Source: a virus
IMG/VR virus record: IMGVR_UViG_3300036985_000056
Location: 1 to 22,450 of that record
Direction: 5' to 3' (one strand)
Length of the DNA: 22,450 nt
Shown: positions 14,613 through 22,261 of the stretch, in pieces
Layout: each line of letters starts with the position of its first letter
How positions within the stretch are numbered: position 1 is the stretch's first letter
Notes under the pieces: model-generated
What the model was told of the DNA's origin: nothing
The model's input: only the letters and a program-made list of their open reading frames with translations
Database searches by the model: none
Program-made: the position numbers and the translations under genes

Positions 14613-17062
14613 GTTTTAAAGCTTGCATCGAAGGCGCTGTCGGTAAGACCATCACCAAAGAGCAGGCCGATGAGGCGATCGGGCTCTTTGATGAGCTTGA
14701 GGTCCAATACAACAAGCAGATGGGGCCGGGCCCGGCTCAGAGCAAGGCTGCGATGGACGCCGCGAATGCAATGAAGATTGCATCGATCCAGCGCAAGCGC
14801 CGTGTGCTTTTGCAAGCTCAGTCATGGAAATCGATCCAGAAGGATATGGCGACCTATCGTGGCGGAGATCCCAACAGCATGGGATCCGCTGCCATTGCAT
14901 TGCTCGAGCAAGACACTCTTAGCAGATACCCTAGCGTTGCTCAGCTTCACAATGTGATCCAGCGCCGGGCGACATCGATGATGGAACAGGTCTTGGCAAC
15001 CTTCCGGCGCGATATTGTTGGCCGCACTCGTAACAAGGCCACAATGAAAAACCTGATTCGCGAGGCGTTTGGGGAAAACACCGGGGACGCAGCGGCAAAA
15101 GAGATGGCTACGGCTTGGGGCAAGGCATCAGATTATCTAGCTTCTCGATACAATGCGGCGGGCGGGGCGATATCGAAGCGCTCCGATTGGGCATTGCCGC
15201 AGAGCCATAGCGCCGAAAAAGTCAAAGCCGTATCCTACGAGGAATGGCGCTCCTACATCGTTCAGCGCCTCGACACCACCAGAATGATCGACCAGCGCAG
15301 CGATCTTCCCTTTACGCCTGAGCGGCTCGAGCTGGCGCTGAAAGACTCATATGATGCAATCCGCACAAACGGGGTTAGCAAGCTTGTTCCGTCAGGCCAA
15401 AAGGGCGGTCGATCGATTGCAACCCGGCATCAGGATCACCGCTTTTTTGTCTTTAAGAACGCCGATTCTTGGATGGAATACCAAGGGCGCTTTGGCAACC
15501 CGGAGCCGTTCGATGTGATGCTTGGGCATATCGATATCATGTCTAGAGAAATTGCGTTGATGGAGCGGCTCGGTCCAAACCCAACGGCAACGCTTAGCTT
15601 CATCGGCGATACATTGCAAAAGGCGGGCGTTTCAAACCACGTTTCGGTATCGAAAACGATGAGCGGCCTTTACTCGATGATTACAGGATCCAACAACGCG
15701 CCCATCAATTCAAAGCTTGCCCTGACAATGGCGGGCGTTCGGCAGGGCTTGCAGGCGGCGCAGCTCGGATCCGCAGCTCTCGCGGCTTTGACGGATCTCA
15801 ACTTTCAGCGCATAACGCGGCAGTTCAACGGCCTGCCGCAAATGAACACGATAAACAATACGCTCAAGATGCTGGTTGCATCTGAGGACAAGGGCCGCTT
15901 GGCATTGCGCCTTGGCCTGACCGCAGAGGGTTGGTCCTCAATGGCATCCGGCCAGATGCGTTTTGTAGGCGATATGTCTGGGCCCGAGGTTATGCGCCGG
16001 GTAAGCGACTTTGTTATGAGGGCCTCTCTGCTGTCGCCTTGGACAACTGCTGGTCGCTGGACGTTTGGCATGGAGTTCCTTGGAACGTTGGCAGACAACA
16101 CCGGAAAGTCCTTCGATGCGCTTGACCCCAACCTTCGCTCGGCCCTAACAAAGTATGGCATCGGGGAAGATCGCTGGGAGATCCTGCGCAAGACAACTCT
16201 CTACGATTATCAGGGCGCAAAGTTCTTGCGGGCTGACGATGTTGCCGCTCGCACCGACATCGATCCCCGGCTGGCAAGCGACATTGCGGACAAGATGTTG
16301 ATGATGATCGACACCGAAACCAACTACGCCGTTCCGTCTACGTCACTGCGCGGCCGCTTAGCTCTCACGGGTGATGTCCAGCCCGGGACATTCCCCGGCG
16401 AGATTTTGCGCTCATTTGCCATGTATAAAAACTTCAGCGTCACCTTGTTGAACACGCACATCATGCGCGGCATCACGGCAGACGGGGCCATGAACAAGGC
16501 AAAATACTTGGCAGGCTTTGCTATCAGCACAACCCTGATGGGCGCTCTGGCAATGCAGACCAAAGAGATTGTGAAGCAGCGCGACCCGATCGAGATGTTC
16601 AGCAAAAAGGGCACACCGAATGCCGCGTTCTGGGGCGCGGCCATGATGCAGGGCGGCGGGCTTTCGATCTTTGGCGACTTCCTCTTTGCAGATCTCAATC
16701 GCTATGATCGAGGTTTGGCCGAAACAATCGCGGGTCCAGTTGTTGGCTTGGCTCAGGATCTTAAGAACCTGACAATCGGCAATATGCAACAGATGATCAA
16801 TGGGCAGGATACAAACGTGGCATCGGAAGCGCTGGGCTTTGCATCTCGGTATATGCCCGGGGCGTCGGTTTGGTATATTCGCGGGGCGCTCGAGCGCACT
16901 GTGATCGATCAGGTCCGCATGATGATAGATCCCGACGCCAAAAAGCGGATGCGGGATCTCGAAAAGAAATACAAAAAAGATCGCGGCCAAGAGTATTGGT
17001 GGCGTCCGGGGCAGATGGCCCCAGATCGAGCGCCCAATCTTGGCGCTATGTTTGGGCAATGA
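14609..17062 (+). CDS. Internal virion protein resembling gp16-type C-terminal channel part
   Basis: This gene encodes 817 residues, with ATG 14609 overlapping the previous stop (ATGA). The N-terminal half is helical and charged; near residue 265 is GGRSIATRHQDHRFFVFKNA. From about residue 570 come RGRLALTGDVQPGTFPGEIL, SFAMYKNFSVTLLNTH, a hydrophobic helix (KYLAGFAISTTLMGALAMQ) and GAAMMQGGGLSIFGDFLF, followed by LNRYDRG, GPVVGLAQD and the closing QEYWWRPGQMAPDRAPNL. This series of motifs recurs at the end of the last internal protein in many podophages and corresponds to the membrane-associated end of gp16-type ejection proteins. No SLT-type catalytic Glu region is visible. It probably forms or lines the inner membrane end of the ejection channel. 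It is the last gene before the fibre region. Confidence 0.72.
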   Translation: MSFKACIEGAVGKTITKEQADEAIGLFDELEVQYNKQMGPGPAQSKAAMDAANAMKIASIQRKRRVLLQAQSWKSIQKDMATYRGGDPNSMGSAAIALLEQDTLSRYPSVAQLHNVIQRRATSMMEQVLATFRRDIVGRTRNKATMKNLIREAFGENTGDAAAKEMATAWGKASDYLASRYNAAGGAISKRSDWALPQSHSAEKVKAVSYEEWRSYIVQRLDTTRMIDQRSDLPFTPERLELALKDSYDAIRTNGVSKLVPSGQKGGRSIATRHQDHRFFVFKNADSWMEYQGRFGNPEPFDVMLGHIDIMSREIALMERLGPNPTATLSFIGDTLQKAGVSNHVSVSKTMSGLYSMITGSNNAPINSKLALTMAGVRQGLQAAQLGSAALAALTDLNFQRITRQFNGLPQMNTINNTLKMLVASEDKGRLALRLGLTAEGWSSMASGQMRFVGDMSGPEVMRRVSDFVMRASLLSPWTTAGRWTFGMEFLGTLADNTGKSFDALDPNLRSALTKYGIGEDRWEILRKTTLYDYQGAKFLRADDVAARTDIDPRLASDIADKMLMMIDTETNYAVPSTSLRGRLALTGDVQPGTFPGEILRSFAMYKNFSVTLLNTHIMRGITADGAMNKAKYLAGFAISTTLMGALAMQTKEIVKQRDPIEMFSKKGTPNAAFWGAAMMQGGGLSIFGDFLFADLNRYDRGLAETIAGPVVGLAQDLKNLTIGNMQQMINGQDTNVASEALGFASRYMPGASVWYIRGALERTVIDQVRMMIDPDAKKRMRDLEKKYKKDRGQEYWWRPGQMAPDRAPNLGAMFGQ

Positions 17063-17097
17063 AATCTGGTAAAAGCAAGTTAGAAGAAGGGTGAGGC

Positions 17098-18249
17098 ATG
17101 GCTGATATTGCAATCAATGATGTGCCGAGGAAGGCTCAGTATTCCGGGAATACTGGGCTAGGCCCATTTCAGTTCACCTTCAACATTCTGAACCAGACGG
17201 ATATCGCTGTTTACAAGAACAGCACTCCGCTCAATCTGGCGGCGGACTACACAGTAACGCTCAATCTCGACGGGACCGGATCGATCACGCTGACCGGGAC
17301 GGGCAATGGCACAGCGGTGATCTTGGCTGATGTCATTACGATCGTTGGGGATATGGCACTTGCGCGTGTGACAGACTTCACGCCGGGCGGTGATTTCCAA
17401 ACGGCGGCTGTAAACGAGCAGCTCGATTCTATGGTTGTCATGCTGCAACAGCTCGATGAGAAGATCGCGAGATCCATTCAGGGCCCGGTGCATGATACGA
17501 TCACCGGGTTTACCATGCCGACCAACCGCAAGGGCAAGGTGCTGGCGTTTGACTTGACCACGGGCGCGGCAATAAACGGGCCGACGATCGATGCGGTAGT
17601 CAACGCCGAGGCATACGCAGCGGCATCGGCGGCATCAGCGGCCGCAGCTCAGAGCGCCCTTAACTCAACGCTGGCCGTCTATGATAGCTTTGACGATCGG
17701 TATCTCGGGACCAAGGCAAGTGACCCGGCGCTCGATAACGACGGCAATGCGCTGCTTGCTGGTGCGCTTTACTTCAATAGCGTTGCCGAAACGATGAAGC
17801 TTTATACTGGCTCTGCTTGGGTTTCCGCTTATGTTTCTGGTGTTGCGTCAAACATTGGCTTTACTCCAGCGGGCGGCATTGCCGCAACCAATGTGCAGAC
17901 TGCGCTGCAAGAACTGGACACCGAGAAAGTAACCAAGACATCAAGCACTGGATCGGCGGTTGTTCCTGCCAGCACTCAAGCTAATCGCGATGCGTCTCCT
18001 GCCGCTGGTTACTTCCGCTTCAATACCGACCTTGGCAAGTTTGAGGGCTATAGCGGCTCTGCTTGGGGATCGGTTGGCGGCGGTGCTACAGGCGGCGGTG
18101 CAGATGAGGTCTTTGTCCAGAACGGACAGACCATGACAACCAACTACACCATCCCCGCAGACAAGAACGCTATGTCAACTGGTCCAATCACCATCAACGC
18201 TGGTGTTACTCTTACTGTGTCTTCGGGCGCACGATATGTGGTGATCTAA
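17098..18249 (+). CDS. Tail fibre protein with T7 gp17-type N-terminal anchor
   Basis: This gene encodes 383 residues (T7 gp17 has 553), with GAAGG at 17086-17090 before the ATG. Residues 1-150 match the T7 fibre N-terminal domain that binds the tail: IAINDVPRKAQYSGNTGLGP, FQFTFNILNQTDIAVY, TLNLDGTGSITLTG, ALARVTDFTPGGDFQTAAVN and ELDSM-like LDSMVVMLQQLDEKI. A short Ala-rich coiled shaft (about residues 165-185) and two small beta segments with YSGSAWGSV-type turns follow. The end, NYTIPADKNAMSTGPITINA to SSGARYVVI, is a fibre C-terminal knob found in many aquatic phages, so the protein looks complete, not split from the next gene. The stop overlaps the next ATG as TAATG. Confidence 0.9.
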   Translation: MADIAINDVPRKAQYSGNTGLGPFQFTFNILNQTDIAVYKNSTPLNLAADYTVTLNLDGTGSITLTGTGNGTAVILADVITIVGDMALARVTDFTPGGDFQTAAVNEQLDSMVVMLQQLDEKIARSIQGPVHDTITGFTMPTNRKGKVLAFDLTTGAAINGPTIDAVVNAEAYAAASAASAAAAQSALNSTLAVYDSFDDRYLGTKASDPALDNDGNALLAGALYFNSVAETMKLYTGSAWVSAYVSGVASNIGFTPAGGIAATNVQTALQELDTEKVTKTSSTGSAVVPASTQANRDASPAAGYFRFNTDLGKFEGYSGSAWGSVGGGATGGGADEVFVQNGQTMTTNYTIPADKNAMSTGPITINAGVTLTVSSGARYVVI

Positions 18250-18818
18250 TGTCAAAAATTGCACTAACACCTAATCCTTCTGGCACTGGAACGCTCACTG
18301 TAGCGGCTCCCAACACCAACACGGATCGCACACTGACGCTGCCAGATGTGACCACCACGCTGGTTGGCACTGACGCTACGCAGACGCTGACCAATAAGAG
18401 CATTGCTGGCTCTCAGCTTACTGGAACAGTAGCTGGTTCGCTGCTTACTGGAACAGTGGCGTCTTCTCTGCTTACTGGTGCGCTTCCTGCGATTGACGGG
18501 TCTGCGCTTACTGGCCTACCAGCGCCAACTTCAGCGCAAGTAGGAACAGCAACGGCGGGTTTGGCTTATAACGCTGTTGGGTCGTATGGGTTTTTTATGT
18601 GGAATGGCGCAACACAGCAAGCACCTGGCACAACTGTTGCTGGATCAAGTCTATATCCTGCAAACGCATTTACTCAAAGTGGCACTGCTGGATATGCCAC
18701 AGTTTTCGGACAGCCAAGTGGAACTTGGAGGCTCATGGGGCAAACAGGTTACAATAACGGAACCGTTGTACTAAGCAGAAACGATCAATACATATCTGTC
18801 TTCTTGAGGATTTCCTGA
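18249..18818 (+). CDS. Second fibre-type protein with nine-residue repeats
   Basis: This gene encodes 189 residues, and its start overlaps the fibre stop (TAATG). The N-terminus SKIALTPNPSGTGTLTVAAP, then NTNTDRTLTLPDVTTTLVG, is a common module in phage fibre and tip proteins. Residues 56-90 hold three to four repeats with an LLTGTVAS core in a nine-residue period, likely a thin beta-structured shaft. The remainder (FFMWNGATQQAPGTTV to DQYISVFLRIS) is a small Gly/Thr-rich beta domain with a C-terminal strand typical of tips. I take it as a host-contacting tip or short side fibre. No catalytic motif is seen. The stop overlaps a chaperone-like gene (TGATG). Confidence 0.7.
   Translation: MSKIALTPNPSGTGTLTVAAPNTNTDRTLTLPDVTTTLVGTDATQTLTNKSIAGSQLTGTVAGSLLTGTVASSLLTGALPAIDGSALTGLPAPTSAQVGTATAGLAYNAVGSYGFFMWNGATQQAPGTTVAGSSLYPANAFTQSGTAGYATVFGQPSGTWRLMGQTGYNNGTVVLSRNDQYISVFLRIS
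18416..18496 (+). repeat. Direct repeat, 27-base period, three units
   Basis: GCTTACTGGAACAGT is identical at 18416-18430 and 18443-18457, and a third unit starts at 18470 with GCTTACTGG. A degenerate fourth copy lies near 18507. The period keeps the reading frame and encodes the nine-residue shaft repeats, so gain or loss of a unit would lengthen or shorten the shaft without a frameshift. Confidence 0.75.
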
Positions 18819-19168
18819 TGAACTACCGCAACGCAAGGCACATCGCAAACGGCCTGATTGATTGCGAAATTGAACATCCAGTTTACGGATGGATACCTTT
18901 TACCTGTGATCCAACGGACACTGGTGCAGCGTTTGATGTCGTTTCGCTGTTTGATGCGATGGCTGCTGACCACGCTACCGCTGCTTATGTTCCGCCCACA
19001 CAAGTTGAATTAGACGCAGCACAAACCCGTTTTCGTATCGCTGAGTTGAAGCAACTGCTTGCCAGCACAGATTATGTGGCACTGGCGGACTACGATAAAA
19101 GCAAGCCTGAAGTCCTCGCACAGCGTCAAGCATGGCGCGAAGAACTTCGCACATTGGAGGCTATCTAA
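18818..19168 (+). CDS. Tail fibre assembly chaperone-like protein
   Basis: This gene encodes 116 residues, with its ATG overlapping the tip-protein stop (TGATG). The N-terminal half is a small mixed domain (CEIEHPVYGWIPFTCDP). The C-terminal half is a charged helix pair, RFRIAELKQLLASTDYVALA, then DYDKSKPEVLAQRQAWREEL and RTLEAI. The TDYV..D...K......RQAWREELR pattern is what small fibre-assembly chaperones of tailed phages show at their C-terminus. Such proteins fold or trimerise the fibre encoded just upstream, which fits this place directly after the tip gene. I see no signal peptide or membrane segment. Homology was not tested. Confidence 0.65.
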   Translation: MNYRNARHIANGLIDCEIEHPVYGWIPFTCDPTDTGAAFDVVSLFDAMAADHATAAYVPPTQVELDAAQTRFRIAELKQLLASTDYVALADYDKSKPEVLAQRQAWREELRTLEAI

Positions 19169-20295
19169 TGTCCATTACTCTTGACGGCACAAACGGCATC
19201 ACCACCCCAGACGTTGATAGTTCCGGCCCCATCACTGGGACCATAGGCACGTTTTCCAGCAGTGTCAGGGCCAACTCGTATCTGGATGCGTCCGGCGGCA
19301 ACTCGGCCACGATCAACGGGATTGTCCCCACCAATGGCGCTGTCTACTACAATCAAGATGCAGAACCCTCATCCCCGCCTAATGGGGCGATTTGGTATCA
19401 ACCAAGCTATGATGCAACATATATTCGCAGCAATTCTATTTGGCTTGGATTAAAGGTATCATTCGGACCAGCATCAGATAGAGGTATTTTCGGTGGTCAA
19501 CCCTATGATTATATATCTGTTTCTACACTAGGTAACGCTTCTCTTTTTAATGCTGCGTCAGGATATACTAGGGCGGGTGGAGCATCCAATGGAACCCGTG
19601 GTTTACATGGCGGAGGATACTCGGGTGGAAATGCTTCTGTTATATTATACATAACTATTGCAACGCAGCAAGACGTGCAAATTTTCGGTAACCTAACTGT
19701 CGCTCGTAATGGCCTTGTTGGTATCTCTAATATTACTAGGGGCGTATTTATCGGCGGTGAAGGCTCTACTGTTATGGACTATGTTACCATTGCAACTACA
19801 GGTAATGCCACTAGCTTTGGCACACTTGCTGGTAGTAGGTTTTTTATTGCTGGGTTATCAAATGCTACTAGGGGTGTGTTTGGAGGCGGAACTACTTCAG
19901 ATACCACCCTTGAATACATTACTGTTGCCACAACGGGTAGCGCCACATCTTTTGGGACTTTAGGAATTCGCTATGGGGCGGCTGGTATTTCTAATACTAC
20001 AAGAGGAGTATTCGGTGGTGGAATAACAGGGGGTTCTCCCCTTGCTACAATGCAATATGTCACTATAGCAACGGCAGCAAACGCTACAACATTTGGTAAC
20101 CTAACAGTTGCTCGTAACTATTTAGCTGGTGTTCAAAATGCTACCAGAGGTGTATTTGGGGGTGGCAACACTGGTGCAGTTTCTGCTGTCATGGATTACA
20201 TTACTGTTGCTACTACTGGTAATGCTACAACTTTTGGTAATTTAACAACTGCTCGTGAATTAATGGCTGGCGTATCAGGATATATCCCAACATGA
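19168..20295 (+). CDS. Adhesin-like protein with six kelch-like repeats (probable beta-propeller)
   Basis: This gene encodes 375 residues. The start at ATG 19168 overlaps the previous stop (TAATG) and has GGAGG ten bases upstream; an in-frame ATG at 19132 lies inside the chaperone gene and is rejected. Residues 1-55 are a fibre-type anchor with ANSYLDASGGNSATING. Residues 56-103 form a linker with PSSPPNGAIWYQ. From residue 105 to the end there are six repeats of 39-49 residues, each opening RGVFGGG or a variant, continuing YITVATTGNATTFG and ending ARN..AGVSNAT. Six Gly-Gly kelch-like units suggest a six-bladed propeller, a fold used for binding. Proteins with this repeat are common in aquatic phage sequences. 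It probably contacts the host surface. The repeat region is AT-richer than the rest of the window. Confidence 0.75.
   Translation: MSITLDGTNGITTPDVDSSGPITGTIGTFSSSVRANSYLDASGGNSATINGIVPTNGAVYYNQDAEPSSPPNGAIWYQPSYDATYIRSNSIWLGLKVSFGPASDRGIFGGQPYDYISVSTLGNASLFNAASGYTRAGGASNGTRGLHGGGYSGGNASVILYITIATQQDVQIFGNLTVARNGLVGISNITRGVFIGGEGSTVMDYVTIATTGNATSFGTLAGSRFFIAGLSNATRGVFGGGTTSDTTLEYITVATTGSATSFGTLGIRYGAAGISNTTRGVFGGGITGGSPLATMQYVTIATAANATTFGNLTVARNYLAGVQNATRGVFGGGNTGAVSAVMDYITVATTGNATTFGNLTTARELMAGVSGYIPT
19267..19320 (+). repeat. Shared fibre anchor module, copy 1
   Basis: These eighteen codons (RANSYLDASGGNSATING) match the module at 21418-21471 at 14 of 18 residues and about 39 of 54 bases. 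The match probably marks a common attachment motif in two different adhesins. Confidence 0.7.
19480..20292 (+). repeat. Six tandem kelch-like repeat units
   Basis: Units begin at 19480, 19597, 19738, 19870, 20002 and 20146, each at the Arg codon of RG(V/I/L)(F/H)-type openings. Lengths are 117, 141, 132, 132, 144 and 147 bases. Codon use differs between units, so they are old repeats or are kept apart by selection, not a fresh amplification. Unit 1 is the most divergent. Confidence 0.8.
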
Positions 20296-21092
20296 CAAAC
20301 TCTCTCGCCACCACAGCAATCCAGTTCAGCCTTGCCTCTGTTGCCAATCAAGCAGCGGTTGCACGGGTCACTGAAAAACTGCCAGAACTCACCGCCAAGA
20401 CCCAAGCCTTCGACCGCAGCAATAGCCAGACCACTCTCAACATGATGTCGCTGACCATGATGAATGGACAGTCTCCCATGCGGATGTTGCGGCAGGTCTT
20501 GGCAGAGGTCGAACAGCGCAAGATGGCACTGGCAGAAGCACAGCTATCCCATGCCAAGTTGTTGGCTGAGATCGAAGCCTTAAACGCCCAAGAACCAACA
20601 CCCATTGTTGAAGCTGAACTGCGGTTGAAATACGTCAGCCAATCCATGATGGAGAGCAAGGTCAACGGCGCGTTCAAAGACATAGCAGCCTTGATCGACG
20701 CCTATGACAACATCAAGGCCAAGCACGGCATCGACGATTGGGATGAGACAACCTACGAGGCAGAGGAAAAGAAGCACCACATCCGCCGTGGGTTTGAGTT
20801 TCTCTACCGCAACCTAATCCAGTTCGGTCGCCCGCAAGAAGTGACGATTGAATACCTACAACAGTATGGCGTCCATGTGCAGACGGCACTGGGTGAGGTG
20901 TCGGGCTACATCAACGTGGTCAATGAACGCCTAGTCGCTGGTGATCGACCCACGGGGGCGGACATGGAAACCTTCTTTGATCAGATGGCTTCTAAGTATG
21001 CACCCTGCGCCGACGAGGCATCAGAGCGGATGTTCGGCAAGCTGGACTTCACCAACACGGATTATATGCTCAAGCTGGAGGTCAAAGAATGA
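20292..21092 (+). CDS. Unknown protein with coiled coil, in the fibre region
   Basis: This gene encodes 266 residues, overlapping the propeller gene by ATGA. Residues 40-60 are Met-rich (LNMMSLTMMNGQSPMRMLRQ). Residues 62-100 form a clear heptad-like helix (EVEQRKMALAEAQLSHAKLL). The rest is a charged globular helical domain with GAFKDIAALIDAYDNIKAKH, IDDWDETTYEAEEKKHHIRR and IEYLQQYGVHVQTAL. There is no signal peptide, membrane segment or known catalytic motif. I believe similar proteins accompany fibre genes in aquatic phages, but cannot name the family. Its place between a propeller adhesin and another fibre, with coupled translation, suggests an assembly factor or a structural adaptor. 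Codon use looks more like the core genes than like the propeller. Confidence 0.6.
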   Translation: MTNSLATTAIQFSLASVANQAAVARVTEKLPELTAKTQAFDRSNSQTTLNMMSLTMMNGQSPMRMLRQVLAEVEQRKMALAEAQLSHAKLLAEIEALNAQEPTPIVEAELRLKYVSQSMMESKVNGAFKDIAALIDAYDNIKAKHGIDDWDETTYEAEEKKHHIRRGFEFLYRNLIQFGRPQEVTIEYLQQYGVHVQTALGEVSGYINVVNERLVAGDRPTGADMETFFDQMASKYAPCADEASERMFGKLDFTNTDYMLKLEVKE

Positions 21093-21403
21093 TCGTCGAA
21101 TATAAGTTCATCCGCGAACAGGACCAGACCCGTGCGCCTTCGTGGGTGTTAGACAGCGGTTACTTTCAAGACCCTGATGATTTCACGCTGGTCGGCACAA
21201 CCAAGAATGACGATGTGCGGGAGTTCTACGTTCCCGACACGGTCGTGCGCCTGACCCGCCAGCAGTTGATTGATCGTGTCGTTGCCATCCATGCGCGTCA
21301 TCCCATGTACAAAATGGGTGCTACGCCTGTGGATCGTGAACTAATGACTGACGCTGATGTCTCTGCTATGGTAGAAGCTTGGTGCGACCAACGAGGTGAA
21401 TGA
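21089..21403 (+). CDS. Unknown small protein in the fibre region
   Basis: This gene encodes 104 residues, with ATG overlapping the previous stop (ATGA) and an overlap with the next gene's possible first ATG. It is an acidic mixed alpha/beta protein: IVEYKFIREQDQTRAPSWVL, SGYFQDPDDFTLVGT, DDVREFYVPDTVVRLTRQQL and a final helix VSAMVEAWCDQRGE. I do not recognise the family. A Trp and several charged residues in a short soluble protein placed directly before a fibre gene would fit a chaperone, but position is the only evidence. Good coding context on both sides makes the gene itself likely. Confidence 0.6.
   Translation: MIVEYKFIREQDQTRAPSWVLDSGYFQDPDDFTLVGTTKNDDVREFYVPDTVVRLTRQQLIDRVVAIHARHPMYKMGATPVDRELMTDADVSAMVEAWCDQRGE
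21393..21396 (+). promoter_or_regulatory. Ribosome binding site choosing between two starts
   Basis: GAGG lies three bases before ATG 21400 and nine before in-frame ATG 21406. The spacing favours 21406, which also gives the usual fibre opening MSTIKANTYLD. Confidence 0.5.
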
Positions 21404-21405
21404 CC

Positions 21406-22002
21406 ATGTCAACGATCAAAGCCAACACTTACTTGGACGCGGCTGGGGGTAACACCGCCACGATCAATGGCGCTGTTCCGGCATCGTTGGCATCGCCCGC
21501 GCTGACAGGAACGCCCACCGCCCCCACGGCCTCTGTTGGCACCGATACCACGCAGATTGCTACGACTGCGTTTGTGCTGGCTAACGTCCCTGCTGCTGGC
21601 GGCATGACGTTGCTTGGGACACTGACCACTACCAGTGGCTCTTCTCAAACTTTGTCTGGTCTTAACCTGACATCGTATAAGCAGTTGCTGGCAGTGTTTA
21701 AACTTGTAGGTTCAAACGTAACTTCTGGTATAATTATTAGTAGTGGTATTGGTTTAACCATCACTGATAATGGTGGCACTAGTGCAGGAATATGCGGAAC
21801 CATGTTATATGATTTAACAAATGGAATACTTACAACAAGCGCCTCTGCAACCATCAACGCTGCCTCTACAAACCAAGCAGTTATAGGAAGCGCGTGGGCA
21901 GCGGTTACAAATAGCAGCATTACAACTGCGTCTACTAGCATAACTTTTAGTTCCTCAGGAACATTTAACAAGGGTTCTATCCTTATCTACGGGGTGAAAT
22001 AA
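21406..22002 (+). CDS. Third small fibre-type protein
   Basis: This gene encodes 198 residues from ATG 21406; ATG 21400 would add two residues. The N-terminus TIKANTYLDAAGGNTATING repeats the anchor of the propeller protein. Next comes SPALTGTPTAPTASVGTDTT followed by QIATTAFVLANV, one of the most common fibre motifs of tailed phages. From residue 65 the protein is a Ser/Thr/Ile-rich beta domain with ISSGIGLTITDNGG and a final FNKGSILIYGVK strand, likely a small jelly-roll-type tip. The domain has no catalytic motif. The coding DNA becomes AT-richer from about 21690, at the tip. The stop overlaps the next start (TAATG). Confidence 0.72.
   Translation: MSTIKANTYLDAAGGNTATINGAVPASLASPALTGTPTAPTASVGTDTTQIATTAFVLANVPAAGGMTLLGTLTTTSGSSQTLSGLNLTSYKQLLAVFKLVGSNVTSGIIISSGIGLTITDNGGTSAGICGTMLYDLTNGILTTSASATINAASTNQAVIGSAWAAVTNSSITTASTSITFSSSGTFNKGSILIYGVK
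21418..21471 (+). repeat. Shared fibre anchor module, copy 2
   Basis: These eighteen codons (KANTYLDAAGGNTATING) correspond to 19267-19320 in the propeller gene. The four differing residues are all conservative (K/R, T/S, A/S, T/S). Confidence 0.7.
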
Positions 22003-22256
22003 TGGACTACTTTGAAGTCATCACAAATGCTACTACAGGTGAAGTAACAACCCGTCCTTACACTGCTGAAGAGATTGCTGCTGTCATTGCTGCAAGCGTC
22101 CCTACCCTAGAGCAGCAGCAAGTTGCCCGCGCAGAAGCCTACCGCAACGAAGCCGACCCGCTCTTCTTTATGTCTCAGCGCGGTGAAGCAACTGTTGAAG
22201 AGTGGCAAGCCAAGGTCGCACAGATCAAAGCGCGCTTCCCCTATCCAAGTGAGTAA
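22002..22256 (+). CDS. Short fibre-associated protein, chaperone-like
   Basis: This gene encodes 84 residues, with ATG 22002 overlapping the fibre stop (TAATG). A short beta N-terminus, YFEVITNATTGEVTTRPYT, is followed by a helix AEEIAAVIAASVPTLEQQQ. The rest is AYRNEADPLFFMSQRGEATV and EEWQAKVAQIKARFPYP. The YRNEADPLFF...RGE.....W..KV..IK.RFPYP pattern is widespread in small proteins that follow fibre genes in aquatic phages. Function is unproved, but the place after a fibre tip is that of an assembly chaperone. It is unrelated in sequence to the chaperone-like protein at 18818. Confidence 0.65.
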   Translation: MDYFEVITNATTGEVTTRPYTAEEIAAVIAASVPTLEQQQVARAEAYRNEADPLFFMSQRGEATVEEWQAKVAQIKARFPYPSE

Positions 22257-22261
22257 TTGAT

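Noticed and set aside
17098-18818. Single fibre gene broken into two by a frameshift at 18249
   Set aside because: The first protein ends in a complete fibre knob motif and the second starts with a known independent module; the TAATG overlap is the usual junction in this region.
19480-20292. CRISPR-like or other non-coding tandem array
   Set aside because: Units of 117-147 bases are coding, in frame, vary in length and lack identical repeats with unique spacers.
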